This document shows, piece by piece, positions 1 to 10,253 of a stretch of 15,778 nt of DNA. The position numbers and the translations under genes are program-made. The notes beneath the pieces were generated by a model. The model searched no databases. It worked only from the letters and a program-made list of their open reading frames with translations, and was not told where the DNA came from. This DNA comes from Byssochlamys sp. IMV 00236 (Eukaryota > Ascomycota > Eurotiomycetes > Eurotiales > Thermoascaceae), in contig MSJH02000594.1 in assembly GCA_001931875.2 (NCBI GenBank), forward strand, positions 1-15,778, written 5' to 3'. Position 1 is the stretch's first letter; each line of letters begins with the position of its first letter.

Positions 1-20
1 TTTTTTTTTTTTTTTTTTTT
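1..20. repeat. Poly-T run at the left window edge
   Basis: The window opens with 20 T, 13 bases before the first start codon. A longer T run closes the window. Homopolymers at both edges suggest assembly break points, so the promoter of the first gene is not visible here. Confidence 0.9.
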
Positions 21-33
21 CTTTCCTAAAGAC

Positions 34-1035
34 ATGGCACCATGGACATTAACTGGGCTCGAGAAGGGAGCTAATTACGCAGTAGAAGGTATTCGGCTTG
101 TCATTCAAAACCCAAACCTACGCAAGCAACGATTTATCAAAGTGTTTATTTATTTATCCATTATTTCATTCATCCTACTTGGTCTCATCAACGTATTGAT
201 ATCTACACCCATTCATATCCTCAGGTTTATTCTGTTAATATTCATGAGCGATAAAGCTGGACGAATTGAGGATATCTTAAGCTCAGTCAATCGATTTATC
301 CGAGAAATCATGGCAGCTGTCCCTTTATTAGCCATCTTATTTATGCGATATGTTTATCCTAAGCCATTAGATGAATTATTCATGGAATCATTACGATTCC
401 TTGATGAACTTCATCCTAATCGACCTCCTTATGCTGCAGTGCTGGGAAGCCAAAAATTGAAAATAAACTACTGGATTGAGATGAAGGAATACATCAAGCG
501 AACATGGAAGAAAGTACGACTTGGCTTATTGCTCTTTCTTTTATCATTTATACCCATAGTTGGTCAATTTGTATTTCCACTTGCAGGTAACATTTATTAT
601 CCCCTTTCTGTCACTATTCTCTAATTAATCCTTCAAGGTGCTTACACATCATACAAGGCTCTAGGCAAAACTCAATCTGTAGCCGTTGGTATCTTTTTCT
701 TTTTTCTTCCTCGTTGGGCTACCATGAAATTGATCAGAGCGTTGATCGGTATGCGATCCTTGACACGTGAATTACTCGAACCTTACTTTGTCAGGATGCG
801 CATGTCACATAAGGAAAAGCGTCGTTGGTTTAGTGGTAGAAAGGACATCTTGTTTGGATTTTCAGCTATTGCTTATATTATGGTAAAGACACCTATCTTT
901 GGAATCATCGGATATGGTATTGCCCAGGCTGCTTCTGCTTACATGCTTACAGTGGTTACAGATCCACCAACAAAGGAAGAATTAGAAAACAAATCCAGTC
1001 GTAGCCCCTCGCCAAGTGATAAAAAGGCAGATTAA
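34..1035 (+). CDS. EI24/RRT8-like multi-pass membrane protein, 2 exons
   Basis: Reconstructed as join(34..586, 638..1035), 316 aa. The 51-nt intron 587-637 begins GTAACA, has a CTAAT-like branch site and ends TTCAAG; it is a multiple of three and contains the only in-frame stop (TAA 622-624). Splicing gives a continuous stretch FVFPLAGAYTSYKALG. Hydrophobic segments lie near residues 37-62, 92-106, 164-190 and 205-222, with another near 265-290; the tail is Ser/Lys-rich and hydrophilic. The pattern, with a hydrophobic stretch containing IPIVGQF followed by a Gly-rich turn, is that of the EI24/CysZ-like superfamily, which includes yeast RRT8 and the LDS proteins linked to lipid droplets and the spore wall. 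Exact function is unknown. The ATG at 34 is the first available, but a farther upstream exon cannot be excluded because the window starts here. The gene is convergent with the exchanger gene, 42 bp apart. Confidence 0.72.
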
Positions 1036-1054
1036 AATAAACATTACTTGTGCA

Positions 1055-1072
1055 TTTATATATATATATTTT
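1055..1072. repeat. TA-rich tract between convergent gene ends
   Basis: A short TA microsatellite followed by T-rich DNA lies in the 42-bp gap between the stop codons of the EI24-like gene and the exchanger gene. Both 3' UTRs must overlap here. AATAAA-like hexamers near 1036 could serve the + strand transcript. Confidence 0.45.
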
Positions 1073-1077
1073 TATTC

Positions 1078-3588
1078 TTATGATTTGATTTCAATATACA
1101 AGTTAATAACGGTACAAACAATATAGATGGCGATCCAACTATATCCAAACACCTTTGACATGCGATAATTATTCAGTGGCACAAGTACAAGTGAGGATAT
1201 CAATACAACAAGCAGGCCAATCGCAGAAACAATGATCGTTGGCGACACGTTAATTGCATAAGGCTCGTTTCTTTGAGATGTTACATAAGTAGCTCCTATA
1301 CCTACACCCAACATGATGTCTATACAAAAAGGGTCAATCACTAAAAATCAACAAATGCAATCATCTTACTTAACATGGGGCCACCAAAGCAAGCACTGAT
1401 AGCCATCAAGGGGTATCCTAGTTTAGCCATTGTCACATTGGCCACAAAATCACCCAAGCTATTTCCCTAACAAAGCAGAGTTGATGCTGGTCCCTCTTTT
1501 TATATATGTATATCTATTCATGTGGCACTTACCAATGCGAATATGGTCAATCCAAGTATAGCTTCACTAGCGCCGAGAGCCATACCAATAGCTTGCAAAA
1601 CACTAACAACTTCATTTGCAATCAAGAATATCCAAACTATGGCGACTCCAAATCCAAGAAAGCACATCATCCAATAGAGTCTAGGCTGTCGTGTATGAGA
1701 TGTAGTTAGCCAAAAGGTAATGGAGAGGATTAGTCCTGTCCCAAGCAAGATAGGAAGAATGATGACAGCAGATACTAAGGATTGACTCAGAAGCACAAAG
1801 GATATGAGTGCTGGAGCACCCATTAGTTGGATAGCCGTAAGCCACTTATTCCAGGATCCTCTTATGGAATCAGTTCTTTCAATCTCGTCTTCGCGGTAAT
1901 CTCGCAACATATCCACTGTGTTATCATTTAGTTCAATGGCCTTAGAGGTGATGGCACTTTCTTTTACCACAGGCAAGGTTGTGGCTAGCAAAAAGGTGGC
2001 TGGCACGGACAAAGCAGACGTAATTTTACTAAATATGGGCTTTTGATAAAAGTCAATCAGGCTAGGAAAGAGGCAGATGGAGATATCACGCTTAATCTGG
2101 TACACTGATGTCGTATTGAAACACTTTTGTAGCAGCCGTGTGGATTTATTGACAGTCGTTGAGGTGTCTGGATGGCCGGCTCTACTTTCTGCTCTATGGA
2201 GTGATATCTCATCTGCATATCTTCCAAATTGCGTTGGTATCGATGATGGTTGATGAGACTGATAGTGAAAATTGATGGTAGTGTTCTTTAAAGATTGGAC
2301 AACATCTTGAAACTATAGACTGTCATTATCACGCACACTCTCTCTTTTCCTTTTCATATTACCTCTATAGCTGAGAATAACGATGTTCTAATACGTAACT
2401 TGGGATGTATACCATTCCTAGAATGTACTGGATCCTGATACCCCTCTGTTTCAAATCCTTCATCATATAGTTCCATCTCATTCGCATTATAGGTATCAGA
2501 TGCATCATGTAAAAAGTTCCCTCTGATCAAATCATCGACATCTCTATTGTTCTCTTCGTATTCCAAGCGAGCTCTCTCAACTAGGTTTAAATAGTTTGAT
2601 CTACGCTTCATATAATAGTTTCCACCGACCACTACCAAGACATAGACAATATAAAAGAGGATCAAGATAATCGCTTCATACATATGTATCAGTCCGTCTG
2701 AAACGATGATCATAACAAGCACAATCGCACAAGCAAAGAAGGATACATCTCGAATAAAGCTAAATTTTTTAGCTCTAAATGGCTTGATAGCACACATGGA
2801 TCTATCCACTTTGTCTTTGAGTTGGATGAAATAGGGACACAACTGTGTATACATATATATATATATCTTACCCTGCTACCACACTAACAATAAATGATGC
2901 TGCTCCAATGAGCTCTCCTAGAGCAAGTGATCCTAAATCAGACTGCATGGCACTGAACGTCGAAAATAAATCTGGGCTACCATTACCAAAGGCTAGGAAA
3001 GTGACACCTGTCTATAGTATGCTTTAGTTTTTCATGTATGAAAATAATGGTGTTCTACTTTACTAGGCTCTCCGATAAATGTAAAACGGATGCGATTGTT
3101 TGAAGGTTTGGACCTTTTATTGGTGGTTATATTTTTCATATCAACGAATATAGAATAGATACACTTACAGAAAAAATCGGAGGCAGCTATTCCTACAAAA
3201 CCAAATAAAAATAGTAACCAAAAGCACTAGTCAAGTGGGTCAGTTTTTACTTGTTGTTACTATTATTATTAGTATTATTACCATTAGAATGAATACGATT
3301 GGTTTTGTTGATGAGCAATAATACCATTGTATATAATTAATTAAACCTGGTGTTGCATCAGCACAATGTTCAAGCACAAAAGCACATTGATCAACCTGTA
3401 GACGAACATTGTCGCACTTGAAAATGTTTAAAGAGCCTTCTTATATACATGATCCCTTAGTATACCTTGGGCTCATCGCGTTTTAACAAGTCTGAGTCTA
3501 TTCCATGTGTGCTTTTCCAAGAGTACAATATACAGTGTGATACAAGTAAAAGCGATATAATAAATATAGTATCTTTTCCAAGTGGCAT
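1078..3588 (-). CDS. Cation/Ca2+ exchanger of the NCLX/CCX type, 9 exons
   Basis: Reconstructed as complement(join(1078..1319, 1370..1466, 1533..2312, 2363..2801, 2872..3011, 3064..3113, 3169..3226, 3282..3416, 3466..3588)), 2064 nt, 687 aa; all eight introns are 49-70 nt, GT...AG, and phases agree. The start MPLGKDT leads into a signal-anchor segment (about residues 8-25), then a Cys-containing loop (C42, C52, C59). The alpha-1 repeat is at about 123-140 with GVTFLAFGNGSPDLFS (G131, N132, P135, D136); alpha-2 is at about 570-600 with LTIFALGNSLGDFVAN (G576, N577, G580, D581), followed by ACFGGPML. GN-x-x-PD and GNSxGD are the ion-binding signatures of the Ca2+/cation antiporter superfamily, here closest to mitochondrial NCLX (SLC8B1), yeast YDL206W and plant CCX. 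A long hydrophilic loop (about 240-420) separates two transmembrane blocks. It should exchange Ca2+ for a monovalent cation across an internal membrane. Which membrane is not shown. The GTAAG site at 2867-2871 pairs with an acceptor at 2802, which restores VVAGSMCAIKPF. Confidence 0.88.
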
Positions 3589-3962
3589 TAAAGGCAACAG
3601 GTAAAAAGTGAATTAGAAATAAAGGAAAGCAACAAGTTGCATTGAAAACTTCAATTTCAGCTTTTAGAAAAAAAAAAAGCATAAACCACTTGTCCGCCGA
3701 TGAATGCAATCCTACTTTTACTTTTGAAATCCCGATCAACTTTGGTTCATACAGTTTTCACACTTTAAATGGCAATGCTGCCAAAACAAAGACTACGGCT
3801 ATTATTCCCTCCCATGGATACAGAAGGCTCTTTTGGAGCCCATATCTTCCACCAGTTCTTCAAGCCACAGCAAATGCACTGCTTGAAAAATGTAAAGAGA
3901 ACAATACGAAAAAAAAATATATATTTTATTGTTTTTCTGAGAATAAAGCGTGGCTAGAAAGC
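3589..3962. other. Intergenic stretch upstream of the exchanger gene, no supported gene
   Basis: This covers the probable 5' region of the exchanger. Open frames exist on both strands (for example 3642-3968 on +), but they overlap each other and the exchanger's first exon, contain A/T homopolymers and match no family I recognise. It may include more transposon debris continuous with the zinc-knuckle pseudogene to the right. I do not call a gene. Confidence 0.4.
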
Positions 3963-4463
3963 CTATAACCACATCCTTAGTCTTCGTTTCGGCAAAATAA
4001 CCATTTTGCCTTGGGCAGGATCACGATGAGTGTCGTTGAAAATGAATTTTGTCAAAGTCATTGAAACGGTATAGCGTTGGTATGCGCCCAAAGCTCTTTG
4101 AAGTAGTCCTTGTAAACTGAAATTATGGTTCCTGCAATCAGAACTTCGTTTTGTTTTATGCCCCTTCCTCACCACAAGACGCACATATAACATTGTTTCT
4201 TGGATCAACTCTTCTTTTAGTTCTTCTAGCTGCGTCTTTTCTCTTTTTCTTTCCTGGAATATCTGGCACCCGGCGTCCTAAACAGCAAAGTTAAAGATAA
4301 GACAAATTTACACTATAAAAAACTTACGTTTTCTTCTGATGTGGGTTGAATCTTCTGCTTCTTGGATATCCTGTTGTTCTTGATCGTCTATCTTTTGCTG
4401 CTTTTTATTCCGAATAAGCTCTTCGGCAAGGGGATATAATATTGGGTGAATTAAGAGTATACT
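3963..4463 (-). pseudogene. Zinc-knuckle protein remnant, spliced and frameshifted
   Basis: On the minus strand a coding-like exon (about 4462 down to 4328) reads LAEELIRNKKQQKIDDQEQQ and then a Glu/Asp-rich stretch. A 50-nt intron (4278-4327, GTAAGT...TTTAG) joins it to 4277-3963. The second exon begins RRVPDIPGKKKRKDAARRTK and continues to a CCHC-like zinc knuckle. The knuckle is split by a frame change at the GGGG run 4161-4164: Cys-x2-Cys is read in one frame, His-x7-Cys in the next, and the latter frame then stays open to a stop at 3963. One surplus G would explain it. The upper boundary is uncertain; TTCTCAG near 4465 looks like an acceptor, so an upstream exon is missing or unrecognised. 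Basic plus zinc-knuckle architecture fits a nucleic-acid-binding protein from a mobile element. The family is not identified with certainty. Confidence 0.5.
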
Positions 4464-4920
4464 GAGAATAAAGAATAAAGAAAACGTTCAACAAGGCATT
4501 ATATGTAAACATAAACTTGACACACCATCCTAATTTATCATATAAATTGGCGTTTCCTTTATATTTTGTATAATAAAGAGATAACTCTTACTGAAGTTTT
4601 ATAGACTGGACAAGCACAACAAGCATGTATTTTATAATGTTGTAGACAATTACAATCGAAAGTAGAGGCTATAAACCTTTGTTTAGACCTCCACACACTC
4701 CTTTTCTCAATTCAACTGAGGAGTACTGAGCAAAGAGCAAAAGAAATTCACTTTTCTCTTTGATTAATCCAATTAATCAATTACAAGCTGAATACAAGTG
4801 AGACAACATTATTCATGCTGACCTAAGATACTCAAACCTTAGTTTGTTGAGATACATTATATATAACATTTCAGTGCAATATAATAGTAACTTTTAATTT
4901 CGTTTAAGTCAAAAGCCTAT
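4464..4920. other. AT-rich stretch without a recognisable gene
   Basis: Both strands are rich in stop codons. It lies between the zinc-knuckle remnant and the transposase relic, so decayed mobile DNA is the likely origin. I see no clear terminal repeats or RNA gene. Confidence 0.4.
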
Positions 4921-5172
4921 TTGAATAACCTGATAAATCATTCTTTAGTTACTCTGACGCCCAGAATTAAGACTGCTTGTGAAACTGTTACTACAGAAGA
5001 TTGCCTTGGTTGGATTAGACATTCTAAAGATTATTGGGATAAAGATGTCTTTTTAGTGTGTCCAAAAGTAATTTTCATTTGTCTGAATTTAAAGCGCGAA
5101 TACGGCAATGAAGAAAATCTCTCAAGGATGACACAGACTGAACTGTTTAATGTGTGTAAAAAGAGACGGTAA
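4921..5172 (+). pseudogene. C-terminal relic of a Tc1/mariner-like DDE transposase
   Basis: The first third reads LTPRIKTACETVTTEDCLGW followed by IRHSKDYWDK. This aligns with the C-terminal end of the transposase pseudogene at 14337-15717, which reads LIDRIYESAGKVTRKDCVGW followed by IKHPMSFF. Shared positions include R-I, the V-T-x-x-D-C-x-G-W-I-x-H core and the following aromatic residue. No catalytic domain is found upstream; the sequence immediately before it is full of stops. The remaining residues to the stop at 5170-5172 are not recognised. It is therefore the tail of a related but different transposase copy whose body has been lost. Confidence 0.6.
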
Positions 5173-5533
5173 TCAATGTATAGTGAAGATATATTTATCA
5201 ATAGAAAAAATAAGTCATCCCTTTGACAGAAATACTATGTGAAGAAGGATAAGGCTTCCGGTTGGCTTTTTATCAAGATGATCAATTAAAGAGATAGTCA
5301 TACATGTATATTTTCTGCTCCAAAGATTATGTAAATGTGTACAAAGGTGCTTGAGTCTCATTTGACAATTGTCGAACTAAACCCCGCCCACATAGTCTAC
5401 ACTTTTTTAAAAATCTAACCTTTACCCTTTTTCTTATAAACTTTTTAGTTCTATTTAAAAGCCTCGTATGGAGATAGGTTATAAAGAGAGGTAGTTTTAT
5501 TTTATAAACAAGTATAATAGCAGTCTGACTTAT
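5173..5533. promoter_or_regulatory. Upstream region of the TBC gene
   Basis: This is AT-rich, with TATAAA at 5435-5440 and a second TATAAA at about 5480, some 95 and 50 bp before the ATG at 5534. A GC-rich island, CCCCGCCCAC near 5381-5390, stands out in the AT background and could be a C2H2 zinc-finger site such as a Mig1/CreA-type box. These are motif matches only. Confidence 0.3.
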
Positions 5534-8066
5534 ATGAGTAGATTAAAGTACTTTCGTTCAACATTGACTGTACAAGATGATCATGACAACAATAGTAATA
5601 ACCATGACTGGACACCTGTTATAGATATGAAGACCTTTAGAGAAGCTTGCTTCAATGGTAATGCATATACATATATATATATATATAATAGTAGTACTTA
5701 TATATATATATATATATATTATTAGGTATACCAGACGAACCAGGTTTACGGTCAACAGCATGGAAAGTACTTTTAGGCTATTTACCACCAGATAAAAGAA
5801 CTTGGGCAAGCATGCTGAAGAGCCAAAGATTGAGCTATTATGTAAAAAACACAATCTATTATATAACAAATCAATCGATGACTCGAAACTGATGTACATA
5901 TATAACCATAACCACTATTAGAATTGGGTAAAGGATTTACTCGAGGATCCAGCAGAAGAACCACCCTCGGTCGATCATGTAAATATCCATGCTTAATCTT
6001 TGACATCAGTGTTTAATTTTATTACTTTAGCCTTTAAATGATCAACTGGGTTCCAAATGGGCGAGCTATTTTGAAGATAATACAACTTTAGAACAAATTG
6101 ATAAGGACATCAGACGTACTTTACCAGATTTTGCATTCTTTCAGCTACATGTACCTTTAAACCCATTGAACCCACTATCCCCTCCTCCTCCCCCTACTCA
6201 ACAGCATATTATTGATGATGGAGATCCACTCTTAGGTAACGGAGTCATACCTGAAGAACCACACAATGAAAAGGATGGCAAAACACGACGATTTTCATTT
6301 GGCCTAAGAGGGAGACCAAGGTCATCTTCAACTGCATCCAAAAAGTCACTTAAACTCTCTACTATTTCGAGCCCTAATCCTGCAGCAACAGCAGGGTCTA
6401 CGTCAACACTAAACTCAGGAACAAGAGCAAGATCTAATTCGAAAAGTTCTGCACGTTCACTGTCATCCGGCATGCTCGAAACTGGAAATGAAATCATTTC
6501 GGCACCTCGCAATATTGTACGCAAGTTATCCAGTGCATTCATAAAATCAAACCACTCAAGCAGCCTATTACCCAAATTTAGCAAGAAGCACTCATCCTCA
6601 ACAACATCAGTTCAGCATTTAGAACCCATATGTCCTTATATTCCAACACGCAGGTCGTTGTTTAAGCGCATAGCCCATTTACATGATGAAAGCGGTAATA
6701 GAGAGCACCAGCAGCAATCCATGCTGGGCGATGCATACATTCAGGACTATCATTGGGAAGTGATTGAGCGTATTTTGTTTATTTATGCCAAATTGAATCC
6801 AGGTGTAGGCTATGTGCAAGGCATGAACGAATTACTTGCGCCTATTTACTATGTATTTGCTGCAAAGGCGGCAGATGATGATTCCGAGTCACAAGCATAT
6901 GCGGAAGCAGACGCCTTTTTCGTATTTACCACTCTCATGTCGGATGTCAGAGATCACTTTGTGCGATCTCTCGATTCAGATGCTTGTACAGGTATCAATG
7001 CAACCCTCTGGAGGATGAACCAGCGATTGGCATGGTATGATAGGGCTCTGTTTCGTGATTTACGGAAAAAGGATGTCAAGGAACAATACTATGCGTTCAG
7101 ATGGATCACTGTCCTGTGTTCCCAAGAATGGGATCTGCCTGACGTAATACGACTCTGGGATTCTATATTAGCAGATAGAGCGATGCAGGAAGAAGATAAA
7201 GAACAAAACAGTCGATTTGAATTTTTACTAGACTTTTCTGTTGCCATGCTTGTGTAAGTGATGATAGATTACCCCCAAAAATAAAAATTAACCTTATGTA
7301 ATAGCTGTATACGTCAGGAGCTTATGAATGGTGACTTTTCTGAAAATATGCGCATTTTACAGGTAGTTCATATCTCACCTAAAAGAAAAGAAAAAACTCA
7401 TCTTTTTTGCAGAATTATCCAATTGATGATTTACAAATTGTGTTGAATACAGCAAATGCAATTCGAGAAGCACGATCACAAGTAGCCGCATCGGGGAAAG
7501 TGATACCAGGAGTAGCCAATGATAAGAGAGGCAGTGGATTATTCAACGGTGACTGGAGCGATACGTCTTCCATGTCATCCACTGGATCAATTCGACTGAA
7601 AAAATTAAAAGATACGACAGATATGGCAAGAGCTAGTATAGACTCATTACGTAAAGGATCCAAGGAATCATTAGACGAACTTTTTAGAAGAAGCCTTACT
7701 ATTACGCGTCACAGCCTTGATGATTTTGAAAGAAAACGAGCATCAACAGGCGATATGATGTCACGAAGCTTATCACAAAAGTTTAGCTTTGCTAATAACC
7801 TAGCAGCCAAAGTAAAGCGCACGGCATCTGTTCGCTCTGCCCAAATAGAAAACGAAGGACACAAGGATTGGGAGTATGGTCAATTGAATGAGAAGGACAA
7901 TAGAGTCAATAGATCCAGTTCACTTCTCAACAGGTTTTCACAAATGGTCTCTAACAACCCAGTGGGGCCTTATCGCCCACTTCAAAGGTCAGTACAAGGG
8001 AAGCATGACACTCCACCTACAAATAATTTAAATAATACAGCAAGGACCTACAAAGGCTATGTTTAA
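5534..8066 (+). CDS. TBC-domain Rab GAP of the TBC1D13 type, 6 exons
   Basis: Reconstructed as join(5534..5657, 5726..5841, 5922..5978, 6031..7253, 7305..7362, 7413..8066), 2232 nt, 743 aa; the five introns (50-80 nt) are GT...AG with matching phases. The protein should stimulate GTP hydrolysis on a Rab GTPase; human TBC1D13 acts on Rab35. The N-terminal half has GIPDEPGLRSTAWKVLLGYL, then DHPLNDQLGSKW, and the arginine-finger motif IDKDIRR (I122, D125, R128). The glutamine finger is in GYVQGMNE (Q362), preceded by HWEVIERILFIYAKLNPG. Further conserved blocks are EADAFFVFTTLM, YYAFRWITVL, LPDVIRLWDSI and FEFLLDFSVAMLV. Between the two fingers is a Ser/Arg/Pro-rich insert of about 150 residues (145-300). 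After the TBC domain comes a Ser-rich basic tail (about 545-743) of unknown role. Intron 1 contains TA microsatellites. The gene is convergent with NFS1, 175 bp apart. Confidence 0.9.
5665..5722. repeat. TA microsatellites inside intron 1 of the TBC gene
   Basis: Two TA runs separated by AATAGTAGTACT fill most of the 68-nt intron 5658-5725. Length variation here would not touch the coding sequence as long as the splice sites stay intact. Confidence 0.85.
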
Positions 8067-8241
8067 GCTTTGCTTCCTATCTATTTATTCATGTTTATTT
8101 TGTACCATACATTTTTTTTTCTCTACACTTTTATTTATAAAGCTGTGATGCACCCGTGCGTATTTTCATATCTTCTTTAATAGTGGTTTATTTAGCAGGT
8201 GATATTACAAGTTTTATTATTTCATAAATAAGGGGAGAAGC
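8067..8241. other. Shared 3' intergenic region of two convergent genes
   Basis: 175 bp between the stop of the TBC gene and the stop of NFS1, T-rich, with TTTATAAA and TTATTT stretches suited to 3'-end formation on both strands. No gene is seen. Confidence 0.5.
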
Positions 8242-9971
8242 CTAATGCTGTGACCATTGAATGGATTTCAAGTCAATACCTTCTTGAACCATTTCCCATA
8301 AAGGTGACATTTCTCTTAATCTATCAACGTGTTGGTTGACCTTTTTGATTACAAATTCAATTTCTTCATCAGTTGTGAATCGTCCAATACCAAAACGAAT
8401 AGAACTGTGTGCCATTTCATCATCTGCACCCAAAGCTCTCAAGACATAGGAAGGTTCAAGTGATGCAGAGGTACAGGCGGATCCAGAGGACAATGCAATA
8501 TCCTTCAAAGCCATAATGAGTGATTCACCTTCGACATATGCAAATGATAAGTTGATACAACCAGGATAGCTGTGCACAGGGTCACCGTTGCGATAAACAT
8601 GTTCAATCTTGGATGTGATTCCATCAATCAATCGTTTAGACAAGTTAGATATTCTTTGATGATCGTACTATGAATAGAATGAATAAACAATGAACATGTA
8701 TACACATTTTATCCTTCAGAACCCCTGCACAATGGTCATCGTAAAAACATATTTTTACTCCATTGTAGCTTTTTTTTTATATAATAAACGCGCCGCATAC
8801 AAAGCACGGTTCATCACTAGGATATATCATTATCTATAGCTTACCTCCATTTCTTCTACAGCGATCTTACAAGCCTCGCCCAAGCCGACAACAAGAGGAT
8901 GAGGAAGGGTACCACTTCTGATACCTCTTTCCTGTCCACCACCGCTCTGCACCGCCTCCAAACGAACTCTTGGTCTTCTACGAACATAAAGAGCACCGAC
9001 GCCTTTAGGGCCGTATAACTTATGACCCGAAATACTCATCAAGTCAATGTTCATGGAATTCACATCCAGAGGAACCTTACCGGCGGCCTGTGCAGCGTCA
9101 GTATGGAAGAAGACTTTTTTCGCCCTGCACAATTTACCAATCTCTTCAACGGGCTGGATAACACCAATTTCGTTATTAACGGTCATTATGGAGACAAGGG
9201 CGGTATCAGGGCGGATGGCTTCCTCGAGTTTCTTCAAATCGACAAGGCCATTAGATTGAACTGGCAAGTAGGTTACGTCAAAGCCTTCTTGCTGCAAAGA
9301 TCTACAGGATTCCAAAATACATTTATGTTCCTATATTAAACGAATAAGCTCACTATTATGTGTTCCCTCGTCTCTATACTTACAGTTTGGGTAGTAATGA
9401 TATGTTTCTTTTTGTTCTTGTAGAATCTGGCAACACCTTTGATGCTGATATTATTTGATTCAGTAGCACCAGAAGTAAAGATAATTTCTTTAGGGTCAGC
9501 ATTAATCAATTTGGCCACATACTATGATAACAATATTAGATAACCCCTTTTCCCTCTCAATATAATAAAAGTTGTACCTCTCTAGCCTTTTCAACAGCTT
9601 CTTCAGTTTCCCAACCATATTTATGAGTTCTTGAGTGAGGATTACCGTATAATTCAGTCATGTATGGAAGCATAGCATCTAGCACACGGGGATCCATAGG
9701 ACTAGTAGCTTGCATGTCAAGATAAATAGGTCGACCTTCATTTTTGACGGCTGTTTGTTCGAAACCTAATGAATCTATGACAAGACTATGTTTTAGTATA
9801 AAACTATAACCCTTATCTCTTTAATTTACCTTCTGTTGGCTTAATAGCTTCTGCTTCCTGCTTGGTTGTCAAGCCAGTAGAGAATAAACGATAAGTAGCA
9901 GGAATAGCTGTCTTTCTAGCTGTATAGAAGCTTGCTCTTAGAACAGATTGTCTTAATGTTCTTCCCAACAT
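8242..9971 (-). CDS. NFS1: Mitochondrial cysteine desulfurase NFS1, 5 exons
   Basis: Reconstructed as complement(join(8242..8667, 8845..9330, 9384..9521, 9578..9774, 9830..9971)), 1389 nt, 462 aa; introns are 177, 53, 56 and 55 nt with consistent phases. The enzyme is a PLP-dependent class V aminotransferase that takes sulfur from L-cysteine, leaving alanine, and passes the persulfide to the ISCU scaffold with ISD11, ACP and frataxin. The start [20 protein letters not shown] is a basic, Ser/Arg-rich mitochondrial presequence. Visible motifs are [28 protein letters not shown], the PLP lysine in [10 protein letters not shown] (K263), and the persulfide cysteine loop [15 protein letters not shown] (C386). 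The C-terminus IQWSQH is conserved in eukaryotic NFS1. Length is usual for the family and every key residue is present, so it should be functional. The 177-nt last intron is long for this window. Confidence 0.96.
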
Positions 9972-10121
9972 GTTTATGCGTAGTAAATAAAAGAAGAAAA
10001 ATGTGAGAGAGAGGGAAGGGGAAAAAAGTATCAGTGTGAAGAGTAATCTCAGTGACTGGGAATCTTCTTGACGAATAGCACAAAAGCTTTTTTATCAAGT
10101 TTTGATTGGACGATCGCTTTT

Positions 10122-10253
10122 TTAATCTGATTCGCGCTTTTGCGGAGCAAAGACTGGTCTTTTTTTCTCCGTAGAGCCGCCTTTGCTCTGCTGACAGTGG
10201 TGACAACATGTAGCACACCCTTTATCGTTGTCAATGATGAAGTGATAAGCCAT
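10122..10253 (-). CDS. Candidate 43-aa Cys-rich small ORF upstream of NFS1
   Basis: An ATG-initiated frame, MAYHFIIDNDKGCATCCHHC followed by a Lys/Ser-rich tail, ends 150 bp before the NFS1 start on the same strand. The C-x2-C-C-x2-C cluster could bind metal. A TTTATAAAAT box lies about 20 bp upstream of the ATG. It could be a free small protein, an upstream ORF in the NFS1 leader, or chance. I do not recognise the family. A longer open frame up to 10328 lacks an ATG. Confidence 0.3.
   Translation of the reverse strand: MAYHFIIDNDKGCATCCHHCQQSKGGSTEKKRPVFAPQKRESD

Noticed and set aside
1506..1709. + strand frame opposite the exchanger gene
   Set aside because: Antisense shadow of the well-supported exon 1533-2312 and its flanking intron.
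2843..2871. A 29-nt intron with acceptor at TATACACAG in the exchanger gene
   Set aside because: Too short for a fungal intron and gives the wrong phase; the acceptor at 2802 restores the frame and the expected VVAG-SMCAIKPF junction.
3473..3739. Minus-strand 88-codon frame with hydrophobic segments overlapping exon 1 of the exchanger
   Set aside because: The neighbouring frame with ATG at 3588 gives a signal anchor and splices in phase (GTATAC...TTCAAG) into the conserved part; the longer frame ends in a stop before the donor.
3642..3968. 108-codon open frame on the + strand
   Set aside because: Overlaps other open frames on both strands, starts opposite the exchanger's upstream region and contains homopolymer runs; no family resemblance.
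6198..6584. Minus-strand 128-codon frame within the TBC gene
   Set aside because: Antisense shadow of the Ser-rich insert; the sense frame is supported by domain motifs on both sides.
9022..9339. + strand frames opposite NFS1
   Set aside because: Antisense shadows of a highly conserved exon.
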